Of a DNA stretch of 64,000 bases, positions 8,613 to 17,501 are shown piece by piece. Position 1 is the stretch's first letter. Each line of letters opens with the position of its first letter. A program made the position numbers and the translations under genes. The DNA lies in contig NZ_CP024123.1 of NCBI RefSeq assembly GCF_002736105.1, positions 2,720,001-2,784,000 on the forward strand, written 5' to 3'. This DNA is from Solibacillus sp. R5-41 (GTDB lineage Bacteria > Bacillota > Bacilli > Bacillales_A > Planococcaceae). The notes under the pieces were generated by a model. The model did no database searches. It saw only the letters and a program-made list of their open reading frames with translations, and was not told where the DNA came from.

Positions 8613-8989
8613 TATTGTAACCTTTCTAGCAATTCCATCACAGATTTAAATGCTGGTTGCAATTCATTGAACCAATACCCAACTAACGTTAATCGAATGG
8701 AAAGTTTCACAACTGTAGAAAATGCTTCATATTCCATTTGATCTAATAGTTCACAAAACAATTCACTTAAAATCAATAAAAATGCGGTAAATAAAAGCCC
8801 TTTTGCATATGGCGCTTTGTTGAACGTTTCTTCAAGCACTTGCCAAAACGGAATTAACTGTCCTCGAACAACGAATTGAACAAATATAAAAAAAAAGACG
8901 ATGAGAATAATCGAATGGAGCCTGTCCATAGATTGTTTAATCAATTGAAGGAGCAATATAAAGACGACACTCGCAAATAATATACTCAT
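8612..8989 (-). CDS. spoIIIAD: stage III sporulation protein AD
   Basis: Small membrane subunit of the SpoIIIA complex. The 125 aa have about four hydrophobic helices with the conserved acidic and charged loops (LILSELFCELLDQMEYEA) of SpoIIIAD. Directly abuts spoIIIAC and overlaps spoIIIAE by one base, so translation is coupled. Length is close to the B. subtilis protein of about 133. Confidence 0.9.
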   Translation of the reverse strand: MSILFASVVFILLLQLIKQSMDRLHSIILIVFFFIFVQFVVRGQLIPFWQVLEETFNKAPYAKGLLFTAFLLILSELFCELLDQMEYEAFSTVVKLSIRLTLVGYWFNELQPAFKSVMELLERLQ

Positions 8990-9199
8990 CTAACTAATGA
9001 CAGATAACCATTGAAAGAATACGACGATTTCGTTAAAAAATAACCGTAAAAATCGTATTAATTCTACTGTTATATAAAGATACGCTACAAAGAATAAAAA
9101 AAATGAAAACTCCTTTTTCCCTAGCTGTTCAAAGAATATATGAAGAAGTGCTATTACTAAACCTACTCCTGCTACTCGAAGCACATCTTGCAATTCCAA
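8990..9199 (-). CDS. spoIIIAC: stage III sporulation protein AC
   Basis: 69-aa membrane protein with two helices (VAGVGLVIALLHIFFEQLGK, then FFLFFVAYLYITVELIR), closely matching SpoIIIAC, including the V-x-G-V-G-x-V start. TTG start at 9199 with GGGGGGAGGG six bases upstream. It is the first gene of the operon here. In B. subtilis spoIIIAA and spoIIIAB come before it, but upstream DNA holds only a dispersed repeat and a nitronate monooxygenase gene. Confidence 0.92.
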   Translation of the reverse strand: MELQDVLRVAGVGLVIALLHIFFEQLGKKEFSFFLFFVAYLYITVELIRFLRLFFNEIVVFFQWLSVIS

Positions 9200-9215
9200 A
9201 AAAGCCCTCCCCCCT

Positions 9216-9245
9216 TACCGAAACTATATGCGTCCTAAATGAATT
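9216..9245 (-). promoter_or_regulatory. possible promoter of the short spoIIIA operon
   Basis: On the minus strand CATATAGT (9223-9230) resembles the sigma-E -10 consensus CATACAAT and lies just before the ribosome site of spoIIIAC. The -35 match is poor. It would let the operon be transcribed without spoIIIAA and AB. Tentative. Confidence 0.3.
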
Positions 9246-9260
9246 TAAGCACTTTTGATT

Positions 9261-9500
9261 TAACTTGCTTCAGCAAAAATTCCTCACTTCTAAAGTGGGG
9301 CGAGGAATGCCAAATTTGCACTGAATTCAGTGTTGATTAAACTCTGGCTAAGAACGCTGCGTCCTGCAGCAACGCCTGAGTGACCAACATAGTATTGGTC
9401 CAAAACCCCAGCGAATGTTACAGATTATTAAGGGGAGTTTTCCGAGCGGAAGCGGACTCGAAAAGAATCTGGACAAGAGTTATCCAAAGCGTAATTGATT
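9261..9500 (+). repeat. dispersed intergenic repeat, family R1 (full copy)
   Basis: About 240 bp starting TAACTTGCTTCAGCA and ending AAAGCGTAATTGATT. Internal blocks shared with other copies are GTGGGG, GAATGCCAA, CTGAGTGACCAACAT, a GGGGAGTTTTCCGAGC...CTCGAAAAGAATCTGGAC hairpin region and the end block. Other copies: 10687-10820, 37683-37757, about 42030-42095, 58795-58979 (inverted) and 59481-59685 (inverted). It occupies the position where spoIIIAA and AB are missing. Confidence 0.85.
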
Positions 9501-9515
9501 GAAATGCGCAAGTAA

Positions 9516-9553
9516 AAACGCAGAAATGAGATATCCATTTCTGCGTTTTTTCG
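9516..9553. terminator. bidirectional terminator downstream of the nitronate monooxygenase gene
   Basis: AAACGCAGAAATG / CATTTCTGCGTTT, 13-bp perfect stem with a 7-base loop and T or A runs on both sides, directly after the minus-strand gene. Confidence 0.88.
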
Positions 9554-9560
9554 ATAATAT

Positions 9561-10571
9561 TCAACTAACTGAAGTTAACTCATCAACAATCTCTTGAACG
9601 GAAGCTTCTTTAGCTAAATAACTATTTTCCCCCATCCAAAGAGATAAATATTCTGGTCTATTTTGCTTAGCACTTTCTTTGCGAATCGCGAGCGTTAAAT
9701 AGTGCTGGACGGGATAAGGTGCGACAACCGCATCCTTTAGCTTTTCTGTAAATTCATTTTTTAAGCCCCGCGCATATTTGCCTGTAAAAGCTTTTGTCAA
9801 AGTGGTTGCCTTTTGCTCCGACTCTAACACCGCACTTTTATGCACATTGCTTACCTCACACTCATGTGCCGTTAATAAAGCTGTTCCAATTTGGACCGCT
9901 GTTGCGCCCATTTCCTGCATTTCTTTCACATGCTCAGCCGTCATAATGCCACCTGCTGCGATGCAATTAATCGACACATTTTTAAGCACATCTCGTAGCA
10001 ATTGTTTTGTCGGAATCAATTCAATCGGATCTGTAAATGAGCCGCGATGTCCACCCGCTTCACATCCTTGTACAACTACCGCATCTAAGCCCGCAGTTTC
10101 AACTGCAATCGCTTCTTCCACAGTAGTTGCAGTTCCGATTAAATAAATGCCATGTGCTTTCAGACGAGTAATTATTTCATCATTTGGAAGACCGAATGTA
10201 AACGAGCAAATTTTAACATCTTCATCGATGATCGCTTGTACTTGTCCATTAAAAACTTCTGTGGAAACAACGCGCTGTGTATTGGATACACCGAGTTCCT
10301 CATAAAAAGGTTGCAATGCGACACGCGCATCTTGTAATACCGAAATGTCAATTTTCGGCTCATCTTGGACAAATAAGTTTACACAAAATCTTTTATCCGT
10401 GAGCGCTTTTACTTGCTGTATGAATTCCTTTGTTTCAGCACCATTTAAATAGCCTGCTCCGATCGATCCTAATATACCCGCTTCACAACATGCCGCTACA
10501 AATTTTGGTGATGTGACACCTGCCATCGGTGCTTGAATCATTGGTTTTCTTAAGGCGAAATTTTGCATCAT
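9561..10571 (-). CDS. nitronate monooxygenase (2-nitropropane dioxygenase family)
   Basis: FMN-dependent TIM-barrel enzyme oxidising alkyl nitronates; relatives include the enoyl-ACP reductase FabK. Typical blocks are QAPMAGVTSPKFVAA at the N-terminus, GSIGAGYLNG, CEAGGHRGSF (catalytic His and phosphate region) and a GGIMTAEHVKEM...VQIGTALLT FMN-binding stretch. AAGGAG precedes the ATG at 10571; the GTG at 10580 is too close to it. The product is 336 aa. It sits between efp and spoIIIAC, flanked by R1 repeats, which looks like an insertion into the conserved efp-spoIIIA order. Confidence 0.9.
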   Translation of the reverse strand: MMQNFALRKPMIQAPMAGVTSPKFVAACCEAGILGSIGAGYLNGAETKEFIQQVKALTDKRFCVNLFVQDEPKIDISVLQDARVALQPFYEELGVSNTQRVVSTEVFNGQVQAIIDEDVKICSFTFGLPNDEIITRLKAHGIYLIGTATTVEEAIAVETAGLDAVVVQGCEAGGHRGSFTDPIELIPTKQLLRDVLKNVSINCIAAGGIMTAEHVKEMQEMGATAVQIGTALLTAHECEVSNVHKSAVLESEQKATTLTKAFTGKYARGLKNEFTEKLKDAVVAPYPVQHYLTLAIRKESAKQNRPEYLSLWMGENSYLAKEASVQEIVDELTSVS

Positions 10572-10686
10572 CAAACTCACTCCTTTATGTAATTATACTT
10601 TATTTTTTACATATTTGGATATAATGTAGGAATGTTTTCTTCCCTTAGTGCATCTTCATAATGTTAGATTAAATTTTGTTTCTAAT

Positions 10687-10820
10687 TTAACTTGCTTCAG
10701 CAGGAGTCCTTCATTTACTTCCGTGGGGAATGAATGCCAAGTATGCCCTCAATTCAATGAAGGTTCAAACGCCTGCTGAACAGGGAATCTCAGGCTAAGA
10801 ACGTCGAGGCATAATTGATA
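10687..10820 (+). repeat. dispersed intergenic repeat, family R1 (internally deleted copy)
   Basis: Begins TTAACTTGCTTCAGCAGGAGTC, keeps GTGGGGAATGAATGCCAA and the ATTCAATG...GGTTCAAAC block, then jumps to the end block GTCGAGGCATAATTGAT. The middle is missing compared with 9261-9500. Confidence 0.85.
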
Positions 10821-10825
10821 CAAAA

Positions 10826-10862
10826 AAAGACAGACAATCGTAGTAATTGTCTGCCTTCTTTC
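10826..10862 (-). terminator. intrinsic terminator of efp
   Basis: On the minus strand CAGACAAT pairs with ATTGTCTG around a 7-base loop and is followed by CTTTTTTTG, just after the efp stop. Confidence 0.88.
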
Positions 10863-10864
10863 TA

Positions 10865-11422
10865 TTAAGCACGTGAAACGTATGAACCTTCTGTTGTGTT
10901 TATGATTAATTTGTCGCCTTGGTTTACGAAGAATGGTACGTTTACCATTAAACCTGTTTGCATTTTTGCAGGTTTTGAACCGCCTGAAGCTGTATCGCCT
11001 TTAATACCTGGCTCAGTTTCTGCTACTTCAAGAACAACTGTGTTTGGTAATTCAAGACCTAACATTTCACCTTGGAAAGATTGGATATGAATTTCCATGT
11101 TTTCTAATAAGTATAATAACTCATCTTTAATTTGTGCTTCAGCTAAAGTTGTTTGATCATAAGACTCCATGTCCATGAATACATGCTCGTCACCTTGTGC
11201 ATATAAATATTGCATTTTACGGTTTTCGATCATTGCTTTTTCTACTTTTTCACCCGCGCGGAACGTTTTTTCTTGTACGTTACCGTTACGTAGGTTACGT
11301 AATTTTGAGCGTACGAAAGCAGCACCTTTACCTGGTTTTACGTGTTGGAATTCTAGTACGCGGAATAAGTTACCGTCAACGATAATCGTTAAACCCGTAC
11401 GGAAATCGTTTACTGAGATCAT
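10865..11422 (-). CDS. efp: translation elongation factor P
   Basis: Relieves ribosomes stalled at polyproline stretches. The 185-aa, three-domain EF-P has the KOW-like N-terminus ([18 protein letters not shown]), the modification loop [14 protein letters not shown], the OB domain and the C-terminal [16 protein letters not shown] signature. Full length. GGAGG lies eight bases upstream of the ATG. Downstream of papA and aroQ in the same direction, as in B. subtilis. Confidence 0.97.
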   Translation of the reverse strand: MISVNDFRTGLTIIVDGNLFRVLEFQHVKPGKGAAFVRSKLRNLRNGNVQEKTFRAGEKVEKAMIENRKMQYLYAQGDEHVFMDMESYDQTTLAEAQIKDELLYLLENMEIHIQSFQGEMLGLELPNTVVLEVAETEPGIKGDTASGGSKPAKMQTGLMVNVPFFVNQGDKLIINTTEGSYVSRA

Positions 11423-11439
11423 GAGTTTTTTCCTCCAAA

Positions 11440-12498
11440 TTATAAAATGATTAATTGTTTTGTCGAATGCGTTAGTACTTCATTACCCGTTTTAGTGATT
11501 AAAATATCGTCCTCAATTCGAACGCCACCAATTCCAGGTAAATAGACACCAGGCTCAATTGTTACCGCCATATTCGGCTCTAAAACCGTTTCTGAGCGGA
11601 ATGATAATCCAGGTCCTTCATGCACTTCTAAGCCAATTCCGTGACCAGTTGAGTGCCCAAATGCTTCGCCGAAACCTTGTGCTGTTAAATAGTCACGAGC
11701 AATCGCGTCTGCCTCAATACCTGTCATGCCTGGACCTACTTTTTCAAGTGCTAATAACTGAGAGGCTAATACAACATTGTACATCTCCACTAATTTATCT
11801 GAAGGTTGCCCTACTGCAATTGTGCGCGTAATATCTGAAATGTATCCGTTATAGTATGCACCAAAATCAAGCGTTACAAAATCACCTTGCTCAATAATTT
11901 TATCTGTTGCTACGCCATGTGGTAACGCTGAACGTAAACCACTTGCAACGATAATATCAAAAGATGAACTTGTAGCACCTTGTTTACGCATGAAAAATTC
12001 TAATTCATTCGAAACGTCAAGCTCTGTTTGACCAGGTTTAATAAAGTCTAATATATGTGTAAATGCATTGTCTGCAATTTCACACGCAACCTTAATAATA
12101 TTAATCTCTTCAGTTGTCTTAATCAAGCGAATTTTTTCAATTAACCCTGAAAGTGGTACAAAATCTACTTTTACAGCCATTCTGTATACTTCATACATCC
12201 CATAAAGTAGTGCATCTTTCTCAAATCCTAGCGTTTTGATACCCATTAATGCAACTTGATTGCCTACTTCTTCAAAAATCGTTCCTTTATGCTGAACAAT
12301 ACGGAAATCTGTAATTTGTGCTGCTGCTTGCTCTGTATAACGGAAATCTGTAATAAATACCGCGTCATTTTGCGAAACAATCGCAACACCAGCCGTACCT
12401 GTAAAGCCTGTCATGTAACGACGGTTATAATCATTTGTAATTAATAATGCTTCTACACCATTGTCTATTAATGCTTGACGTAATTTTGCTAGTTTCAT
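11440..12498 (-). CDS. papA: M24 family Xaa-Pro aminopeptidase
   Basis: Removes N-terminal residues preceding proline. The 352 aa consist of a creatinase-like N-terminal domain and a pita-bread metallopeptidase domain with the five metal ligands in [16 protein letters not shown] (two Asp), [16 protein letters not shown] (His), [17 protein letters not shown] (two Glu). Corresponds to B. subtilis YqhT/PapA. It ends 17 bases before efp, so the two are co-transcribed, a sensible pairing as both deal with proline-rich sequences. Confidence 0.93.
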   Translation of the reverse strand: MKLAKLRQALIDNGVEALLITNDYNRRYMTGFTGTAGVAIVSQNDAVFITDFRYTEQAAAQITDFRIVQHKGTIFEEVGNQVALMGIKTLGFEKDALLYGMYEVYRMAVKVDFVPLSGLIEKIRLIKTTEEINIIKVACEIADNAFTHILDFIKPGQTELDVSNELEFFMRKQGATSSSFDIIVASGLRSALPHGVATDKIIEQGDFVTLDFGAYYNGYISDITRTIAVGQPSDKLVEMYNVVLASQLLALEKVGPGMTGIEADAIARDYLTAQGFGEAFGHSTGHGIGLEVHEGPGLSFRSETVLEPNMAVTIEPGVYLPGIGGVRIEDDILITKTGNEVLTHSTKQLIIL

Positions 12499-12515
12499 AT
12501 TCGTTCCCCCTACTT

Positions 12516-12944
12516 TTATCTTTGTAAAAATTTGCGCATTGCTAGTTCATAACCAAATGTGCCAAGACCACAAATTTGGCCTATGCATTCTGCCGCTAAT
12601 TTAGATTCATGACGAAATGCTTCGCGTGCATGAATATTGGAAATATGTACTTCAATTACAGGTACATCTATTGCGGCAATTGCATCTCGCAGCGCAATAG
12701 ATGTATGTGTAAATGCTCCTGGGTTAAAAATAATGCCATCACAACCTCGATCAGCTGCCTCGTGAAGCCAATCTATTAACACACCTTCATGATTTGATTG
12801 GTGAAAATCAATTGTTGCATCAAAATTTGCTGCCAATGCTTCACATTTTACTTTCACATCTGCTAATGTTTCTGAGCCATAAATTTCTGGTTCACGCTTG
12901 CCTAATCGGTTTAAGTTTGGACCATTCAATATTACCAACTTCAT
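12516..12944 (-). CDS. aroQ: type II 3-dehydroquinate dehydratase
   Basis: Third step of the shikimate pathway. The 142-aa type II fold shows [18 protein letters not shown] with the catalytic Tyr, [23 protein letters not shown] and [17 protein letters not shown] with the catalytic His. Equivalent to B. subtilis YqhS. Seventeen bases before papA in the same direction. Confidence 0.96.
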   Translation of the reverse strand: MKLVILNGPNLNRLGKREPEIYGSETLADVKVKCEALAANFDATIDFHQSNHEGVLIDWLHEAADRGCDGIIFNPGAFTHTSIALRDAIAAIDVPVIEVHISNIHAREAFRHESKLAAECIGQICGLGTFGYELAMRKFLQR

Positions 12945-13011
12945 AATGAATTCTCCTTTTTCGTTACTCCCCCTATTTTATCACAGACTTTTCAGACATC
13001 AACACTTTCGA

Positions 13012-13419
13012 TTACTTCGACAGTTGATAGCGATAATATTGGGCGGTTTCTGTAAGGACGCGCAGCCCGATGATTACGATGACGATAAAAGGAATCGATA
13101 ATTTTTTAATTGAATCAAGTTCCATCGGCAAATGTAAAATTCGGAACTCCAATAAAATCGCGAATAGCATCCCCGCAATAAGCGAAAAGGCAAACGGTGA
13201 TTTCCCGAGAATTGATCGTGCTAAAAAATAAACTAAACAGACAAGAGCAAACACACCAACAAAAAAAATGAGCCACCTTTCAAACGCATTTGGTTGAATG
13301 GCCTCCCATTTTTTCATAAAGCTAACGGGGCTCCACTTAATCATGTTAAACAAATGAAGCAGCTTTAAACTACCTACAAAATAAATGGTCACAGCGAGTG
13401 ATGTATAAATAATCGACAT
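13012..13419 (-). CDS. yqhR: YqhR-like membrane protein
   Basis: 135-aa protein with four hydrophobic segments, placed between yqhQ and aroQ as YqhR is in B. subtilis. Function unknown. The longer frame begins at 13455, but AGAGGTG lies eight bases before the ATG at 13419 (MSIIYTSLAVTIYF), giving a start at the first helix. The name rests on position plus membrane profile. Confidence 0.75.
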   Translation of the reverse strand: MSIIYTSLAVTIYFVGSLKLLHLFNMIKWSPVSFMKKWEAIQPNAFERWLIFFVGVFALVCLVYFLARSILGKSPFAFSLIAGMLFAILLEFRILHLPMELDSIKKLSIPFIVIVIIGLRVLTETAQYYRYQLSK

Positions 13420-13557
13420 ATCATAAGCACCTCTTTTTTGTTTAAGTTTCACCAAACGAAAAATTTCCTATACCTTTACGTAGTGCTTTTTCATAAAATC
13501 TAGTACAATAATAAAATCAATATTTAGAATCTATTTACAGAGAGTGGTGTACTGCAA

Positions 13558-14496
13558 GTGAGTAATAATGCGCCGGTATACGGTGGACAAGCACTTCTTG
13601 AAGGTGTCATGTTCGCTGGGCAAGATCATATGGTGACAGCGGTTCGTCGTAATGACAACTCCATTGATTATTTCCATATTAAAAAAGAGAAAAAACCGAT
13701 TTTTCAAAAGCTGAAAAAAATTCCTTTTGTCCGTGGTGTCGTTGCCTTAATCGAATCCGCTAGCTTCGGTTCACGTCACCTCCAATTTGCATCGGATCGC
13801 TATGATATCGACCCAGGCGAGGAACATTTAGAAGAAAGCGAAGAACCTTCTAAGTTAATGCTGTTTTTAGGCGTTGCATTCATTGGAGTTTTGACATTTT
13901 TATTTAGTAAATTTGTTTTTACCTTAGTGCCAATGTTTATGGCAGAATTTTTTAAGCCATGGTTCCCAGGTAAAACAGTCCAAATCTTAATTGAATCCGG
14001 CTTTAAACTCATTTTATTACTCGGCTATTTACAAATTATTGCGATGACGCCTTTAATTAAACGTGTATTCCAGTATCACGGTGCCGAGCATAAAGTCATT
14101 AATTGTCACGAAGCAGGGATGGAATTAACAGTAGAAAACGTTCAAAAACAGTCTCGTTTACATTACCGCTGTGGCTCTAGTTTTATTTTATTTACCGTTT
14201 TTGTTGGCATGTTTACATATTTCCTAGTGCCAGTCGATCCTTTATGGGTGCGTTTAGTTAGCCGTATTTTATTAATTCCAGTTGTCCTTGGTATTTCTTT
14301 TGAAGTATTACAAGCAACGAATGCGGTACGTAATGTTCCCGTGCTACGTTATTTAGGCTATCCTGGCTTATGGCTGCAATTATTAACAACAAAAGAGCCC
14401 AAAGATGATATGGTTGAAGTGGCGATTGCTTCATTTAAAAAGCTGCACGAAATCGAAAAAAATCCAGAAGTTGCCGCTACATTAGCACATGATTAA
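13558..14496 (+). CDS. yqhQ: YqhQ-like DUF1385 membrane protein
   Basis: DUF1385 protein of 312 aa. The N-terminal PVYGGQALLEGVMFAG block and the central QYHGAEHKVINCHEAG and LHYRCGSSFILFT motifs are diagnostic; the conserved His/Cys suggest metal or redox chemistry but no activity is established here. About four membrane helices. GTG start; the ribosome site GAGTGGTG is modest. Divergent from yqhR, so the intergenic region carries promoters for both. Confidence 0.93.
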   Translation: MSNNAPVYGGQALLEGVMFAGQDHMVTAVRRNDNSIDYFHIKKEKKPIFQKLKKIPFVRGVVALIESASFGSRHLQFASDRYDIDPGEEHLEESEEPSKLMLFLGVAFIGVLTFLFSKFVFTLVPMFMAEFFKPWFPGKTVQILIESGFKLILLLGYLQIIAMTPLIKRVFQYHGAEHKVINCHEAGMELTVENVQKQSRLHYRCGSSFILFTVFVGMFTYFLVPVDPLWVRLVSRILLIPVVLGISFEVLQATNAVRNVPVLRYLGYPGLWLQLLTTKEPKDDMVEVAIASFKKLHEIEKNPEVAATLAHD

Positions 14497-14510
14497 TTGA
14501 ATGAATTAAT

Positions 14511-14548
14511 AAAAGCTATGCAAATTTTCGTTTGCATAGCTTTTTTAT
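14511..14548 (+). terminator. intrinsic terminator of yqhQ
   Basis: AAAAGCTATGCAAA / TTTGCATAGCTTTT stem followed by TTATCG. Confidence 0.9.
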
Positions 14549-14960
14549 CGATTCTAGTTAATAGAAATTCCATGTCGCTTAACCAATATTCGTACTTCTT
14601 CTTTACTTTTCCAACAAAATGAAGAAGTCGTTATGAAAAAGAAAACTATTTTTTCCCACTTCATCACTCCGAGTTCTAGTCATCTCTTGTGTCTGTTTAA
14701 ATTTCTTGAGTTCAATTATACTTCCTAAAATCTTAGTTAAGTAGTATCACTATTATTAAAATTTATAGTAACTTGTTAAATTATATTGAAAAATTTCAGA
14801 ATCAAAATCATTTTGTTTAATAACGTCAGTTGCTATTTGTACTATTGTAATGTGAAGAAGATTATTAATACAAAATGAAGAAAATTATAATTTAAAAACA
14901 GGGAAACTTGTAACACTTTCCAAGATTGTTAATATAATATCAATATAATATATAAGGAGG
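14549..14960. other. intergenic region without a supported gene
   Basis: About 410 very AT-rich bases with no ORF of protein-like composition and no hairpin beyond the yqhQ terminator. The last 60 bases should hold the promoter of the following gene; I could not assign a sigma class. Confidence 0.5.
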
Positions 14961-14967
14961 TGAGAAT

Positions 14968-15441
14968 ATGCGTGCTTATAGAAATAATAAAGATTATGAA
15001 TATAATGAAGATTACAAATGCAGAGAAGATTACAAATGTAAAGAAGATCACAAATGTAAAGAAGATTGTAAACACAAACATGAATTAAAGCCTATGGTAT
15101 TAACAACAGGTGTATTAAATACTGTTGTTAATCAAACAGCAGCTCATATTGAAGTAGCTAACCTTGATCCAGTTGAAACCTTTCAAGTAAGGATACAAGT
15201 TATTAACTGGAATAGTGGTACTCCAGTAGTTCTGTTAAATCAAGTCGTAACTCTTTTACCGAATCGACATGCTACCTTCAGTCAAAACGTTGCTGCATTC
15301 CATTATGAAGTTAGGATCTTCCATCCTGGAAGTCCGAATGTTATTGCCAATACTTTTGCAATAGATGCAGGGACTTTCACTCTTCCTGGTTTAACTTTCA
15401 ACCAAAAAGACCTTATGAAGTTAGATATACCTTGCATTTGA
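14968..15441 (+). CDS. small protein with charged Cys/Lys repeat head and beta-rich domain
   Basis: 157 aa. Residues about 8-38 repeat the unit EDYKCKEDHKCK in six-residue steps (Tyr/His-Lys-Cys plus acidic pairs), coded by near-identical DNA units. Residues 45-157 are a beta-rich domain (VVNQTAAHIEVANLDP, ETFQVRIQVINWNSGTPV, AFHYEVRIFHPGSPNVI) resembling a family of small Bacilli proteins, possibly spore- or surface-associated. No signal peptide or membrane helix. TAAGGAGGTGAG precedes the ATG, a very strong ribosome site. Function unknown; the head could bind metal or cross-link. Confidence 0.8.
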   Translation: MRAYRNNKDYEYNEDYKCREDYKCKEDHKCKEDCKHKHELKPMVLTTGVLNTVVNQTAAHIEVANLDPVETFQVRIQVINWNSGTPVVLLNQVVTLLPNRHATFSQNVAAFHYEVRIFHPGSPNVIANTFAIDAGTFTLPGLTFNQKDLMKLDIPCI

Positions 15442-15532
15442 TTTTAACTTTTCCAAAAAAGTAAGATGTTGTGTCGAGATATTGCTTTAACTCTAATTAA
15501 ATGAACTTAAGTTAAAATATGTTAGATTCATA

Positions 15533-15586
15533 AAAACAGCCTAATCATTTGATTTGTGTATCAAAGGATTAGGCTGTTTTTATGAA
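15533..15586 (+). terminator. intrinsic terminator of the Cys/Lys-repeat gene
   Basis: A 15-bp AAAAACAGCCTAATC / GATTAGGCTGTTTTT stem with an inner TTTGAT/ATCAAA stem, about 90 bases past the stop codon. Confidence 0.85.
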
Positions 15587-15806
15587 GTGTGTTGTGGGCG
15601 TGAAGCGGTTAATATACGCTCGAAGCATTTTGTGCGTGCTATGGATGAATGGCGAGTTCAATTTCCTAATTGATATATAGTATTTTACAATTTTATCATG
15701 TTTCAATATTTATAAATGTCTCCAAACCGTTTTAAACGACTTTATTGTTACATTCATAGGTTCTTATTTAGTAATTGTAAAAATTTAAATAACTTTATTT
15801 TTACTT

Positions 15807-16102
15807 GAGTTAATTTCATAATTCTCATCCCTTCGGTATCAAGGGTTTCAAACAAATAAAAATGAGGCACCTCCCCAAGTTCGGTATAATGGTAGCGACT
15901 AAACAACCTTATACGAACGGAGCGAATGCCTCATGACTATTGTAAAACAAATTAGCCTTTTTGGCATCCAAGAATTATACGAAATGGAAAGTTCGCACCG
16001 ATTTGATGCGATTTTCGCCACTTTCGACGTACAACCAATCTTTCAACTCTTTTCGAAAAAGTCGTTGCGTGGGGCTCCACGTGAATGTAACTACGGTGCC
16101 AT
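15807..16102 (+). mobile_element. truncated left end of an insertion sequence
   Basis: These 296 bases match 17502-17796 almost exactly, from the terminal GAGTTAATTTCATAATTC through the first 170 bases of the transposase gene. Differences are a one-base length change and substitutions just after the start codon plus one more downstream. Homology stops abruptly at GGTGCCAT. Same orientation as the full copy at 17502-19055. The roughly 220 bases before it show nothing. Confidence 0.92.
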
Positions 16103-16109
16103 TTGGTAG
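15933..16109 (+). pseudogene. transposase fragment (N-terminal 58 residues)
   Basis: Reads MTIVKQISLFGIQELYEMES... from an ATG at 15933, with GGAG ten bases upstream, and keeps the transposase frame until the breakpoint, where it ends GAIW-stop. It preserves the probable ancestral start, which the complete copy downstream has lost. Confidence 0.88.
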
Positions 16110-16236
16110 AAGGTATACTGCATTTGACGCTTACCACTATTTGATTACTAACTTAAATTAAATACCGGTCTTGAATTGTAGGTAATTGTTTTTGCACCCG
16201 GTGCAGTTCATCAAGTGCCCTCTTTCCTATCTTCAA

Positions 16237-17418
16237 TCACGTATCCATTGAAATATAATCCCATTCTTCATCCCGATGTCCTAACATCCAGAACAATCCC
16301 CTGCGTCTTTCCGTGACAATTCTTTCATCTATATTTGCTGGAGCTTCTTGTCCTTGTATTCGACTATTTACACAAGCCCAGTGCAATCTATAGATTTTGT
16401 CCGCTTCATCCACAATCTCTTCCTTGTTCCGCATTGCCGTTGTACCATAAAATTGCTCGAACGACTCACAGCTTGAAACAACTTGAATTGCATATTGGCA
16501 ATTGCAAATATCTTCAGGAAAATCGAGTGTATCAACAATCCCCAACGCCCAAATAAGTACCCAGTATGCTTCATATTGCCAGGTAATATCGCCCGCTTCT
16601 TGCTCATTTGGTTCTTTAGCTTGTAAAAAGTTCCGTTCATTATCAGTTAGGAAATCTTCCACACCATATTTCTGCAGCATCGTCATGAAGAAGTCTTTCG
16701 ATTTATGTATATCTCCCTCATGCACGACATCGCAAGCGTATTGAATAACAATTAACAATGCGACAGCTCTTTTTGCGATATCTTCCTGTGTTCTAAACGG
16801 ATATTGCGCTAATGGTAGGAGCTGTGGGAGTGATTTAATAAATGGAATCTCATGTTCATTTAAATACACAATGGTTTTGTTTTTTCTTTGTTCCCCTTCT
16901 TCTGATGTAACTTCAGGTCCCATTATTTTTCTTGTACAACTTTGAGGTCTGAAATGAGCAGGTCCCGATTTCCCATCAGGGTAAACTATAACAAGCCCTT
17001 CTTGATCGAGCAAAGTACCGTTTGGCAAAAAGCCAATCCCGCCTATTTGTGCGAGCAGGTTCGTAAATAACTGCTGCAGTTCTTCATTCATATCCTTCTC
17101 CAATTCGATGGCAATCATCGTATTTAACACAGATATTTGTGTTAAAACTAGCCCTTTAAGTTGCTCATCTTCAAAAGGAATTTCATCATAGAACCCCATC
17201 ATCCCAGGTATATTTTTCTCGAAATAATCTGGTTCTGTATCTTCCGAACTGACCCTTATCGTCATCTTATCTTTGTTAAAAAGCCTTTTGGACTGGATAT
17301 AATATTCATTTTCATTACTCTTAATTCGAAAACCTTTTGCAAAAACATCTAAAATCCCATATTCAATATCTTCAATATCGTTTTTAGAAGCAAATATTGT
17401 GAAATACTTCAAACCCAT
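16237..17418 (-). CDS. DUF4272-containing protein
   Basis: 393 aa, probably cytoplasmic. The C-terminal half shows the DUF4272 pattern: QEDIAKRAVALLIVIQYA, EANEQEAGDITWQYEAYWVLIWALG-like stretch, then DKIYRLHWACVNSRI near the end. The N-terminal 190 residues are not recognised. Function unknown. GAGGAG is only two bases from the ATG at 17418 but eight bases from the TTG at 17412, so the true start may be 17412. The gene lies between a truncated and a complete copy of the same insertion sequence, which suggests it arrived with or was rearranged by it. Confidence 0.82.
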   Translation of the reverse strand: MGLKYFTIFASKNDIEDIEYGILDVFAKGFRIKSNENEYYIQSKRLFNKDKMTIRVSSEDTEPDYFEKNIPGMMGFYDEIPFEDEQLKGLVLTQISVLNTMIAIELEKDMNEELQQLFTNLLAQIGGIGFLPNGTLLDQEGLVIVYPDGKSGPAHFRPQSCTRKIMGPEVTSEEGEQRKNKTIVYLNEHEIPFIKSLPQLLPLAQYPFRTQEDIAKRAVALLIVIQYACDVVHEGDIHKSKDFFMTMLQKYGVEDFLTDNERNFLQAKEPNEQEAGDITWQYEAYWVLIWALGIVDTLDFPEDICNCQYAIQVVSSCESFEQFYGTTAMRNKEEIVDEADKIYRLHWACVNSRIQGQEAPANIDERIVTERRRGLFWMLGHRDEEWDYISMDT

Positions 17419-17501
17419 CTCTCCTCTTGTAGTCCATTGTTTTAATTTAAGATTACGTAAAAAAATTTAGTAAATCGAGTAATATTATACCATTTCTATA
17501 C

